Shown here piece by piece: positions 47,784-63,466 of a stretch of 64,000 bases of DNA; the stretch's first letter is position 1; each line of letters opens with the position of its first letter. The DNA lies in NCBI RefSeq assembly GCF_958979055.1, contig NC_084899.1, forward strand, positions 880,501 through 944,500. The letters run 5' to 3'. The notes under the pieces were generated by a model. That model was not told the origin of the DNA and did not search any database. It worked only from the letters and a program-made list of their open reading frames with translations. The position numbers were made by a program, and so were the translations under genes. This DNA comes from Alnus glutinosa (taxonomy: Eukaryota; Streptophyta; Magnoliopsida; Fagales; Betulaceae).

Positions 47784-48125
47784 TCCTCACAAGTATTGGT
47801 TTGTTTAAGCTTTTAGGGCGTGCTTGATGGTGGTCTGGTGCCAATTATATATGTTATATATATAGATAGAACTTGGATATTGTGGAATCTTTGGCCATTG
47901 CACAATCGATCGCTTTGGATAGATGCTCCCGCGCGCAGGATTTCACAGGCAATATGCAGCAAGAAGAAACGACAGACATTGAGCTGTAATATTGCATGTC
48001 GGATGTGATCTGTTGTTTTTTTCCCCGGATAACAACAAGAAGTCTCTTTTTGTTTGGAATGCGCGAAGAGAGAATTATCTTCTGCTCTGCCTCTCTAAAT
48101 GAATTCGTTTGCTTCGACGAGTTTT
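47784..48125 (-). promoter_or_regulatory. Upstream region of germin-like gene D
   Basis: TATA-like sequence at 47845-47866 about 60-80 bp before the ATG, then the shared germin promoter block: 'gagctgtaatattgcatg', 'gtcggatgtgatct', 'tctctttttgtttggaatgc'. Confidence 0.7.
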
Positions 48126-49586
48126 AATCATTTAATTTAAGGGTAAATCTAAAATAAATTTTTCAGTATATATATATATATATTTTACTTTCGCGGCATA
48201 AGTTTATCATGAATTTGAATGGTCCTTCCATATATCTAGCTTGGGACTAATTTTGCACCGTTGCTACTGTCACGTTAGCTTTTTTTTTTTCTCACTTCAC
48301 ATTAAAATAATAATTTTTAAAATTTTATTCTAAGATAAAATCTTTTCAAAAAAATAAAAAACTCTTTAGAGATCGAGCACTACTCCCTGCCACCGTTGGC
48401 CACCGCTACTGGCCGGGACAACCTATATATATATATATGAAACACTCCTATTAATTAGGGCTGGGGTGGCATACGAGCCACACCCGCTGGGTATTTTATT
48501 TTAGATTTTTCATTAAAGTTTAAATTCATGATATTTGTTAAATAGCAAGAGAATTGACTTTAGGTACGTACGTGCTTGTGTTTTTACAGCAGTGAGAAGT
48601 TATAAAGATAGAGGAGTACTACTTGCCCTAAACAACTTTTATCGGACGGATCAAGATAATATAATGCATGATTAGTTTGGGCATGTGAAGTCCGTAAGAT
48701 ATGTCCATAAACGATTGAAGAAACATCAAAATGTGGTCCATGAGCACACATGGCCGGGAAGGGATAGAAACGTAACGAAGGCATATTGGCAAAAGAAGAC
48801 ATTTTGACAGCTAATAATTAGCTAGCCATGGAAAGTCAGCTCTGCACTTTAAATAGCAGCCATGGAAAATTGAAGGGATATTAGAATTCCCCTTCTTCCA
48901 CGGTCTCTACAGATTACGTTGTACGGTCCAAGTAACAAGTCATCTCAAAATTTGTCTTAAGGAAAAAGTCATTAACGACCAACCGGCCTACTTAATTAAT
49001 TCTTGGTCTTGGAACCTAGCTATATTAATATATTACTTAATTACTTAACAATGCATGAGTCAATAACTACTGGATAATATCCCTTTGCTAAATTAAGGTT
49101 AACAATTAGGAAAAACTTTTATTTTAAACTAGGTATGAGGAAATTCATTTAATTCAGTCTATTAAATAGATATATTTTTAAACACATACATTTTTATTAA
49201 GACAATTTATTAAACTGACATGTGTTGTAAAATCGAAGCATATATTAACAAGCACGGTTAAGAGTATCATGGCATAGGCTATGGTTTTTTTTTTCTTTTC
49301 AAAACAAAAATATTAACAAACAATTTAAAACACAAAATATTTAAAACTATTTTCACTTTTATGTCGCATCAAAACATTTTTTTCAAAAAAAAAATAAAAA
49401 CAAAAATACCATATATCTAAAAGCCATTAACAATTTTAATTTTGTTTTATTAATTTTGGTAAAGTCTTTATGGTCCATATATAATACCTATCAATGCACT
49501 TTACAAATTAAATATGGATTCAAATTTTATGGGACATCCAAAATTAAACCTCTTCTAGAATGGGTTTTATCTTGAGCTAGGGCATC
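48126..49586. other. Intergenic DNA, outer C/D duplication then AT-rich
   Basis: 48540-48870 matches 44440-44880 beyond gene C. The remainder is AT-rich without a recognisable gene. Confidence 0.5.
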
Positions 49587-49594
49587 AGCCACAC

Positions 49595-49764
49595 CAGGAA
49601 CGGAGTCAGAAACTCTTATGGGTAGGGATTAGAGGTTAAAAATTTGTTGGTAGGGACTGATAAACTAATTTTTTATTGTTTATCTTATAATTGTTTTTAT
49701 CTATTTTTTTTAATAATAAAAAAAAAAATTGATGTGGGGCCGGCCATCTCCTATACCGGCCCTG
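49595..49764. mobile_element. hAT-type MITE, 170 bp
   Basis: Flanked by the exact 8-bp duplication AGCCACAC (49587-49594 and 49765-49772). The ends read CAGGAACGGAG on the left and, inverted, CAGGGCCGGTATAG on the right, typical hAT-like CAG(G)N termini. No coding capacity. Confidence 0.85.
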
Positions 49765-49936
49765 AGCCACACCATGTAGAATGATGAATAAGAATAGGAA
49801 TATTCCATTGGCATGAAACAAAATTTATTTAATTTCTAAATAGAGGGATATATACATGTTTGTAGTGAAGATGATCAGGAGCTGAAGATAAGGTTGTCAG
49901 TCACTACGTACGCACGTGATAATTTGTGTTGCTATT

Positions 49937-50600
49937 TCTTTTTTTTTCTTTTTCTTTCTTTTTTTTTTTTTTTTTTTTTTGTTGAATTAAATCTTTTATA
50001 AACCAACCTCAAAACAATTACAAGCCCTCCGGTGAAAACTGGAACAAATTCTCAAAGAGAAAGTGCAAATAAAAACCCAACAGACTGCTACAAACAGCAG
50101 AAGACAAACAGAATACAAGAACGAAAGCAAAAAAGAGCCTCTACCCTCTCGGCATCAAATCTCCAACTACAAGAGCATCAAATCTCCAACCCCATCTATT
50201 AACAAGAAAACTTTGTAGACAACTCTTGCCCGCACCTCCCATTTGACCTAGCCACTCGATCTAGTCGAATTATATTGCCATGAAGAAAAACTTAACAACG
50301 GAAAACTACACCCACATGCTCCTGAAATTTATGTAAAATATAAAAGAAGGGAATAATAGCAGAAGTAGAAAGAGAAAAATAAAAAATAAAAATTGGGACA
50401 GTTTAGTCTTAGAGACCTATATGCACACTGAGAAGGACTTTTAGGGCTACATTTTTATTATATTGAACCATAAACTACAATTGAGTGACTTGCTCTATTT
50501 ATAGGGAGATTGTAGTAGGTGGGTAGACTAGAAAATGTAGGAAACTGATGCCAGACCTACAAGAAAACAAAATCAAGGCTAAATATATATATGAAAAATA
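49937..50600 (-). mobile_element. Probable LINE 3' end, minus strand
   Basis: A long T-run (49937-49980) reads as a poly(A) tail on the minus strand. It follows (in that sense) a non-AT-rich, non-coding sequence with 'cctctaccctctcggcatc' and a direct repeat of 'gcatcaaatctccaac', in the style of plant L1 3' ends. No ORF2 domain is readable, and the 5' limit is approximate. Confidence 0.5.
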
Positions 50601-51999
50601 TTCTAATATCCCTCTCCTCAAACGCAAGGTGGAAAGAAAATGATTTTATTTTTTCTTATTTTGCTTAATTGTATCTGGCGTGGCTAGCTAGCATCAATAT
50701 CTGAGCGTGAGCTTGGCCTTCAAAACGGTTAATGAAGCAGATGATGAGAGTCCTTTGTGGTAAGATCAAAAAGATTGATGTCATGAGCTCGATCGGATGG
50801 CCACAAATCCAATATTGCGAAGTGAAGGAAAATCTAATCTTGAGACTTGTCAAATTAAGAAAAGCTAGTAATCGATGTTGGTCGGGACTTGCAAAGGGCC
50901 GGGCAACCGTGAGGGTGACTGGAATACGCCGTGCGTGAGCGTGTGAAGCAAACGTGTAGAAGAGGTCGCCGGCCAGCGCGTGAGACACGTGAAAGAAACG
51001 TCAATTTTGTCAGGCAGTACTGTGAAGGCGCTTGTAACAATATGAGTCAAACTGAAATTGCACATGCTTATCCATCATTTAAAAAATAATAATAATAAAA
51101 ATAAAAAAATAAAAAACGTTTTTCTTCCACAACATATACTCGTGACAACTCGCTTTTGCAGAAACGTTCATGCATGTAAAAACTCATTTCTTTAACGTAG
51201 AGTGAGAGAGAAACTCTTCTTCCATATATATATATATAGTAGATTAATCTAAAACTGAAATCCTTAAGCTCATCTTCCTTTCTAGAATTATGTCGAAGCA
51301 TAATTAAGTATATATATATAACAATAAGTTTAGCTCAATTGCTAACAGATAATAATGTAAAATGACATTTAAATCAAAACATGCATGCTAATGGTACGTA
51401 TATACAATTAATACCAACTTATAATTTGAAAACATATTCCTTACGGAAACTTTTTCTTTACTTTACTTATAATTGTGTTAAGTGTACTCTCCAACTTGAC
51501 ATTGGGTCATTAAACGTACTCTTCCACTTAACATTGAGTTGTTAAGCGTAAGGGTAAAAATGCGGATACGGATCCGGTTATTAAAAATATCTGTATCCAT
51601 ATAATGTGGTTATCGTTTTTAGGTATCTGCACCCGTATTATGCGATAAAAATAAAGTTGCAAAAATTAAGGTACTATCTGTGATGCAAATTGAAACTTAG
51701 GTACCAAAAAATAAAGTTGCAAAAACTCATATACCAATAAGGTATTTAACCATATATATATATATAATTAAATTCACTAAAACAACGTGGGTGCTGACAT
51801 GTCTGTTCGGAAAAGATCGGATTGATACCTCAAAAGGAACATGTATGTTCGGTTATGTGGGTGTTGACATGTTGGATCTAGACTAGTTTTCAAGAAAATC
51901 AAACAAATCGACCAAGGATAAAAAGAACAAAAGAAACAGGATCTCCAACACAAACAAAGGGCCTGCAGCCCAACCAGTTTGGGTTAAGCTGAAAGCAAC
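50601..51999. other. Intergenic DNA, no gene seen
   Basis: A GC-richer stretch at 50690-51010 has overlapping short frames on both strands without recognisable domains. The rest is AT-rich. Confidence 0.45.
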
Positions 52000-52616
52000 C
52001 AGGGACGGAGCCAGGCATTTTAATGGGAGGGGGCCAATTTTTTTATTTTTTTATTTTTTTTTTTAAAAAAAAGTAGGGGTTAAAGTATATATATATAAGA
52101 AGGCAATCTTTTCTCTTTTTTTTTTTTTGAAATGTATAAAGGCAAATTTTAAGTAAATTAAACATAACCTAGTTTTGATATTTTTATCATTTCCTTCCTA
52201 TTAAAATCAATAAGCAAAATTGAAAAAGAATATTTTGACAAAAAAGTAAAGAAAACCGATGTCCGGCAAAGCTTATAATTGAATAAAAGCAAAATCAATG
52301 TGAGAGATGTTGGAGTTGCGAATGACCCAAGCCTGGAAGCCCACTCTTCTGGATTTATGGTCAAGCTTTTGGGGTTTCTGAAACCATAAAATCCTTCAGG
52401 TCCACAGTCAGTAAAGGGTTACTATCAATTGTTTTCATGAAAGCTGACATTTCTTCTATCCAATCCTGCAATTCTATGCCATTTAATCAATTTGTACTAA
52501 AAAATGTCTAAATAAAAGGTATGTAGCAGAACAGCACTCTCAACAAACTTCTTTTTCAAGAAATTTGGGGGGGAGGGGGGTCATGGCCCCTACCCGCCCC
52601 CCCTCCTCCGTCACTG
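52000..52616. mobile_element. Non-autonomous hAT element, 617 bp
   Basis: Flanked by the exact 8-bp duplication AAAGCAAC (51992-51999 and 52617-52624). The ends read CAGGGACGGAGCCAGG and, inverted, CAGTGACGGAGGAGGG. Next to each end lies a G- or C-rich stretch ('gggagggggcc', 'cccgccccccctcctcc'). The interior is AT-rich with no transposase frame. Confidence 0.9.
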
Positions 52617-52624
52617 AAAGCAAC

Positions 52625-53985
52625 AACATAAAGAAAAGAAACAAAACAAAAAAGCACATAACAACACCACCATCTACAGATAGCATGGTGGAGGGAGGCG
52701 GCATAAACACGTTAGAGGGCCAGCGCGTGAAGCCTGGCCCACGCATGGAAAATGGGTGTCAAGAGGTAGGGAACCACCACAGGAGACTGGTGAGAGCGGC
52801 GGAAGGCAGTGGAAGACGTCACCCACGGTGTATAGCTGCCCACACGTCAGCGCGTGTTGGTCGGACGGCGACACGGTTGATGGCGGGTGGAAGCGGAGAG
52901 ACCAAGGATCACAGTAGAGAGGCGCGTCTGAGGGTGAAGCTTCTTAAAGTTAACAAATCTAGTTTTGAAAAAACTAAATCCAAAAACTTCAAAAAATGGG
53001 TGGATCCAAGGCTAGAAATGGTTGGGGGAGGTTGAAACTGAACGGTTTGTGGTGAAAAAAGAGCCGATGGAGCTGTTGGACAAAGATAAATCGTCAATGG
53101 AGACGGATAGGGCCTCCAACAAAACGGTTAAGACTTTCAAAAAAAAAAAAAAAAAGCTCTCAAAAGAGGCGAAAAAGGATGGGAGAAGGAGGAAGACTGG
53201 AGTGGAGGGAAAGGGGGAGTTCCATGGCAGTCTAAGACAAAAGATGGGATGGGTTTTCTAGGAGAGGGGGGAGAGCGCTTTTTTTTTTATTAGTTTTTAC
53301 GAGAGCTCTCTGAAGTAATCGTAGGGTAAAAATTCGACTAATTGAGTTACCTTTGAAGAAGGTGGGTTTGATCGAGAAATCCTGATCCGAGGTAAATCGG
53401 GTAGCTCCGATCGCTCAAATCAACGTTCACAATGGTCGAACTCCTCGAATCTATCTTGGCCACCGACTGGCCCATAATCAAAGCCGAGCTCGTGCAAATC
53501 CTCCCCGATTGAGGCTAAACTTGTTCGAACTTGGCGAAACGAACGAGGAACGTATCAAGGCAGAGTTAGGCGGGTTCAGAACACGGAAAAAGATATCCGC
53601 CAAGTTCTTCGGCATTGCGGATAGACATAGAGAGAACGGATTGATAGTGGAAGCCATGGGCTCCAGTTCGGGTTAGAGTTTGGTGGGAACAGAGAGGGAT
53701 TGGGGTTGAGTTTGGAATTTGGGTATGGGTTAGACGTTGTTGTGTGTCAGGTTTTGTTGAAGAAGAAGAAGAGGAGGAGGAAGAGAGATGATGGGGATGG
53801 GGATGGGGATGGGGATGGGGATGGGGATGGGGCGGTAAAGAGTAAGCAGTAAACTGAGCACTTCAAGGTGGCCAATCTTCCGACAAAGAGCTTCAATTAG
53901 CAGTAAACTGTGGAAGAGATCATCATAAATCACACACAATAAGCAGTAAACCGACATTTAAAAAAAAAAAAAAGGGTAAACTGAT
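52625..53985. other. GC-richer, repeat-like region of unknown origin
   Basis: Open frames such as 52565-53035 and 53022-53261 (plus) are Lys/Arg/Gly-rich and show no domain I recognise. They may be part of a decayed retroelement or host pseudogene; 53430-53510 can be read as a short peptide MVELLESILATDWPIIKAEL that ends soon after. No gene call is supported. Confidence 0.4.
53793..53832 (+). repeat. (GGGGAT)n repeat, seven G4 runs
   Basis: Seven runs of GGGG separated by AT, uninterrupted over 40 bp. The plus strand could form G-quadruplexes. Confidence 0.95.
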
Positions 53986-55133
53986 CACTTGGAGCTGGGG
54001 GTAGGTAGGTGTAAAGAGCTTTCTCTTCAAAAAGTTGGTGAATAATTTTTGGTACTTTCTATAGGCTTAAAATTTTAATGGTATACATGTAAGATTAATG
54101 CTAAAAGGAGACTCATGTCTTTCTTGTATCATCTCAAAATTAATGATATGAATTTTAAAATCATTATTAAATCAAAATTCAATAGCAACTTTAAAATGTA
54201 CATCAATTTTGAGGACACAAGGGAGACATGAGTCTTCCTTCTCGACGTGTAAAGCTTAAGGAGAAAGTCAAGTTAATACAAAACCGCCTCCTAACTAGGG
54301 TTTGTGTGTTTAGCTTAAAGCTAATGTAACTGAATTTTATTAGTTTAGGTGTACGTCTAGCGGTTTCGGCCAACTTAACTTGCTAGCAACTATATGTAGA
54401 GGGAGGTAGTATTCTCTACCCCTTGCATCTAAATGTTTTATTCTCTTTAAATGCCTCACTTGTTTCATGTGATATATGCAAGAATTATGTAAATGTCTTG
54501 CATAAATGTTTTTAAGTTCTATAAATTGCATAAATGCAATGAAAATTAATATGCTTTTAGATGAGACCGTCACTCATAGCTATAATATCCCATGCAATAT
54601 ATAAACATTTTATGTTTAGTTTTTTTTTTAATAATTTTTTTATTATTTTTTTATTGTAAGTAACATGTGTCAGACACATTATAATTGGTGCTAATATGGC
54701 AAATGGACGAATGCTGTCAACTTTTATAACGAAATAAACCTATTTGTTTATTTTTTTATTTTTTTCATTATTTTATTTGCTTAGAGTCTCCTTGTAATTT
54801 CTTTGTGCGACTACGAGGCATTTAGTTAACGAACCTAGCCCAAAGGGGTCGGGAGTGTGAGACTTAATTACTTTACTAGCAAATTTATCCGTCCATGGCT
54901 TATTTAAGAAGCGCCTAAGAGAGAACCAAAGCAAAGTTAGTGAAGAGTAATCTTTAGGCAGGCCAGGGATCTCCGCCTTTGCTGCCATTTCTATGGCTTT
55001 ACACTCCACATGCATATATATAACTTGAACAAGTTAGCTATGCTTTCTCGACAACGAAAATCAAGTTCATCAAACACAAACACAAGATATGCAAATTAAG
55101 ACCTTACGCATGCATGCAGCTCGTGAGTCGTGA
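53986..55133. other. Intergenic DNA downstream of the OPR3-type gene
   Basis: AT-rich with no recognisable gene. The short minus-strand frames near 54340-55015 show no known domain. Confidence 0.5.
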
Positions 55134-58798
<3,665 letters not shown>

Positions 58799-59884
58799 TA
58801 TTGTACAAAACACTCTGATCTTTTGATGACGATCGATGATCTGCCCAGATACAGTAGTGGAAAACAGAATCGAGAGCTAGTGAAAGGGGTTCTGGACATT
58901 GGATATTTTAGTAGCATTATTGGTCGGTAGGGGAGGGATGTGATGGAATGTGGGCGGACACATTGGATAGGTTTGACTGTGCCATATGATGATTGCAGCT
59001 CTTTCTGTTTAGTGGTCGTCGATTGACATCGGTCGGTCTATTGGGTCCGATGGGGATTTGAACCGTAGATTGGATCATCGTGTGTCACGTGTGGAAAATT
59101 TTTTATGGGTTCCAAACGAGTCGTGTCTTGACTGCTCTCTTTTCCGTCCCCCGCCTATCATTTTCCATTATAGAGTATTATTTTTCATTTTTCACATGAT
59201 AAAATTGTGTGCTTGTCCGTCCCTCAATTCGTCGTCCTGTTCCAGAAGAAAGAGAGATCGACAGGCTGAGAGATCGAAAAAGAGAAGGAATTTTTATATT
59301 TGAAAATCTCCCTGCCCTTATGAATTTTTTATTGAAAGATTAAAAAATTATGATCGATGTAATATAAAGTTGAAATAATTTATATGAAAAAGTAAAAATA
59401 ATAATAATAATAATAATAATTGTATTGTATTGGATTTTTTATTTAAAAAGTATTGATATGATATAAAAAAGTTAAAAATGTTTTGAAATTAATTTTTTAT
59501 TTTTTATTTAGAGAAGTGAAAATAAGAGAAGAGAAGGGAAAGGAAAATTTTAAACGGAGCCAATATCAATATCATTTTTGTAGTTTTTGTTGAGTGCTAA
59601 ATACTCAAACAAAATTGTTGAGCAAAAAGCCTCTCCAAATTGAAGACTTGGATATAGGCACAATTTGGTGATTTTATGCAAAAGAGCTGACCAAAATAGC
59701 TAAGAAAGCATATGTATCAAACTCTTCAAATTTTTTCTAAATTTTAGTCAAATAATTTTTTTATTTTTTTATTTTATCTATCACTTTTAAAAAATTTCTT
59801 ATATCAAACTCTCTAAAATATTTATTTATTTTAACTATATGTTATTTTTTATTGATTCCGATAACAATCATTTTAACTGCTTTA
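58799..59884 (-). promoter_or_regulatory. Upstream region of the OPR3-type gene
   Basis: The first 100 bp or so before the ATG are the likely 5' leader. No TATA box could be assigned with confidence. Beyond 59300 the DNA is AT-rich and has an (ATA)n run near 59399. No other gene seen. Confidence 0.4.
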
Positions 59885-60181
59885 GAGCATATCTGGCAAG
59901 AGAAGTTAAAATAGCTACTGAAAGAGTACAAATATTTACTTTATCTACTCATTTTTCTAAACACGCTCCAACAGTTTACTCTCTATTTTATTTAAATATT
60001 GTTTTTTAATCTTTTTTCATTTCTCTCTTACTCTCCGATCTCCCCCAACCCCATTGTTTTTCACCGAAAATAGGCTGAACTTCGCACCTGGTTAGCCGAA
60101 AATCACCCCGGCTGGGTTCACGGCGACAGCCCACTGTTGATCGGCTCCTCTGGGTCACAGGTCCTCCAGTTCTCTCCTTCT

Positions 60182-60244
<63 letters not shown>

Positions 60245-60568
60245 TCCCTGTGTGTCTCTTTCTCTCACTCAATCTCTCTCTTTCTCACTCTCTAATTCTT
60301 GTCCATCCCTCCCCGGTCTGCTATTGTTTGCCGTGTTCATCTAGAGAAGAGATAACAAAGAGATATTGATTGAGGGAAAATGAGAAAATATTAATTAAAA
60401 AAAAAATATATAAACAGATAAGCAGTGAATATGCAACATTGCCTATTTACTGTTTATGTGTTAAGAAAAATGACCAAACTGGCTACTCTGTTGGAGATTA
60501 AAAAAAAATACTAATAATAGCCAAATTTAACTATTTTGGCTAAATTAGCAAGTCTGCTGAAGATGCTC
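59885..60568. mobile_element. PIF/Harbinger-type MITE, 684 bp
   Basis: Flanked by TTA on both sides (59882-59884 and 60569-60571). The ends read GAGCATATCTGGCAAGAG and, inverted, GAGCATCTTCAGCAGACT, continuing into 'agttaaaatagct' on the left and 'agccaaaatagttaaa' on the right (inverted). The interior includes a (CT)n run (60186-60240) and no transposase frame. Confidence 0.75.
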
Positions 60569-61101
<533 letters not shown>

Positions 61102-61170
61102 GAAACGAAAATATGGGAAACAAAGTGAAAAAGAGAAAATTGAAACGAAAATATGGAAAACAAAGTGAAA

Positions 61171-61782
61171 AGAAAAAAATATTATGACCTTAAAGAGTCG
61201 CCAGCAAAAGAAACTTAGTTAAGGTTTTCTTTTTCTTTTTATATTATTTTATATTTTATTTTTATTTAATGTATGAGACACGTGTTGCATTATTATTATT
61301 GCTGATGTGGCGTTATAACGATTTTTGGGTACAAAAATTAAATGGAAATTTGAAGTGAGGAATTATTTATTATTTATGATTATCACCAAGAGTTTTAAGT
61401 CAATTTTTATTCCATATTAAACTTTCCTTGGGCTATACTTGCATTAGATGGGACGCAGGAGAAACAGGAATGTCTATGTTGGGCCCATGTGACGCTCGTA
61501 CTAGCTCTTCCCGGTTGGGCTTAGCCCACTTGACGTGATCCACAACAAGATTGTTATGATCGTCCGATTTAAGAAGGCAACCATTCAGATATCTGTTGAA
61601 GATTGAATCTAACATAAATACAAAATATAGCCTAATTAAACACCTTTATAGAATTTACATTTTTGGTTAACCTTCTATTTATATGCACCCATTAACATAT
61701 ATTGTACCAAATATGAGATCCTTAGCCCATAATATCACTTCAGTCTAAAATTTGACAGATAAATTTAAAGGAAAATTTCACT
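61171..61782. other. Intergenic DNA, no gene seen
   Basis: A 60-codon minus-strand frame (61433-61615) includes LDSIFNRYLNGCLLKSDDHN but matches no family I recognise. Confidence 0.4.
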
Positions 61783-62160
61783 TAACTTCCCTGAATGTCT
61801 ACTACATTTGCAATTTCTCTTAAACTTAAAAAACTCTCAATTTAATTTATTTATATTTTATTTTTTTTTTTAACTTCACCTATCTATTAATATTTTCCGT
61901 TAAATCTTAACAAAATGGGTGTCAACATTTTCAAAATACTATTTTTTTTTTTTTTTAGGAAAAAATTGCAACAATTTAAGTATTGGTCAGGATTTAGCAA
62001 AAATTGCAAAACTACCCACACCTGAATCTTTGAATTTTTTTTTTTTTACAAAAGACACTAACAGAGTGGTGAAATTGAAAAGGAAAATGAAAGAAATATA
62101 TATATATTAAATTTAATTTTTTGAAGTTTAAGGAAGTAATTACAAAAGCAAAACAATTCA
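61783..62160. mobile_element. Decayed foldback, relative of 42084-42561
   Basis: 'ggaaaatttcacttaacttc' with 'atttgcaatttctc' on the left resembles the other element's arm. 'tggtgaaattgaaaaggaaa' and 'gtaattacaaaagc' on the right are the inverted arm. The arms are diverged and the right end is unclear. Confidence 0.55.
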
Positions 62161-62785
62161 AAATGATTAATGCTCTTTACAAAAGTCATGACCCATTAGG
62201 TACGGTCCTTAATGCGAAGACAACTAGGCAAGTATACCGCGGTAAGGATGAAGGAGGCCACTTTTGTCATAAGATAACCTACACACAGGCAGCCTTCGCG
62301 GCCACCGAATGGTCGAGGACTGGTCTGGTCATGTGCCACAAAGTCAGTACTCAGCAAGTGGCCAAACAAAGGTGGGGGCGGGACTTGGTCAACTGGATAT
62401 ATAAAGCCATTCTCGGTTTTGGCTTTAAGAGTTAGGTGTTCTAATAAAAAAACTAAATATAATTAATCTATAATTTTTTTAATTTTTTTTTTTTTTTGGT
62501 GTTTCTCTAATGATGTTAGTTTTAGAAAAATACAAGAATGATTTCTAGTATTAAATATAAATGGTTAAAAAAAAATACAAAATATATCATTTAAATTCAT
62601 TATCCGCCGTGCATTATGAGATGATGAGATCTAAAATGAGCTTTATAATTTATTCTTCGTACCCTCAATTTATTTGGACTAACATGATAATGCCAATTAA
62701 TTATTATTATTATTATTATTTTTAACAAAGGCTAATCCACACGGCTAAATCAACAAAATAAAATAAAAATATAATTTTTCAGCAA
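62161..62785. other. Intergenic DNA, no confident gene
   Basis: A 104-codon plus-strand frame (62121-62435) has ordinary composition (CHKITYTQAAFAATEWSRTG) but starts inside the repeat and resembles nothing I recognise. Otherwise AT-rich with an (ATT)n run near 62701. Confidence 0.4.
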
Positions 62786-63428
62786 TACTCTTTGCAAATA
62801 CGCTTGGAGGTCAGATCTGCGATTGTCTGTCGTCTTCTGTTGGACACGCGCCCTCCAGGCTTGTTCGCCGTCGCTTTCTGGTGCTGCTGCCGCTTTCCAC
62901 GGCCATGTTTAGTCCCGATGGTCGGGGCGTGGTTATCACGCGTTTGTTTGGGTTCTGGTCTGTGTGGCGCGTGATGACCACGAACCGTTTGTTTTGGCCG
63001 TGTGTGGTGGAGATCAGAGGTTTTTGGTGAACGGCCGCTGTCTGGGGGTCTTCTTGCGGTGGCGCGTGGGCCCCACGCGCCGCCTCCGGTGGCGATCCTC
63101 CTGGATGGCAGTTTATGTTTTTGGGTTTTCCTGTTCAAGTTTGGTTGCGATGGCAGTTTGCTTTGTGTTTATTAACTTAGTCTTTGCTTTTAGCCCAAAA
63201 TGTGTGACCTACTCCCTGCTCTCTAATAGTTTTTATGTCATCGCAGATGCATCATTTTGGTTGGCTAAGTTTTATTTGTAGCATTCTGTCTGTAATAGTC
63301 TGCGTCGGTTGTTGGCTCAGTTTGGGTATACACATTTATGGTGGTTCTTATATACACATTTATGGTGGTTGAATTTGTACCCTTCACTCTTGATTAATGA
63401 AAGTTGATCTTTTCTTCCAAAAAAAAAG

Positions 63429-63459
<31 letters not shown>

Positions 63460-63466
63460 AAAAAAA
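62786..63466 (+). mobile_element. Probable retroposon (LINE-like) 3' end with A-tail
   Basis: A GC-richer, non-repetitive sequence ends in 'ttaatgaaagttgatc' and an interrupted A-run (63419-63466), the usual layout of a plant L1 3' end. 'tatacacatttatggtggtt' is duplicated at about 63328 and 63351. No ORF2 domain is readable, and target duplications were not found. Confidence 0.5.

Noticed and set aside
50665-51065. Overlapping frames of 61-107 codons in a GC-richer patch
   Set aside because: No conserved domain is recognisable, and frames occur on both strands as expected from composition.
52565-53261. Possible protein-coding gene of 156 plus 79 codons
   Set aside because: The first frame begins inside a hAT element, residues are low-complexity Lys/Arg/Gly, and no splice-consistent structure was found.
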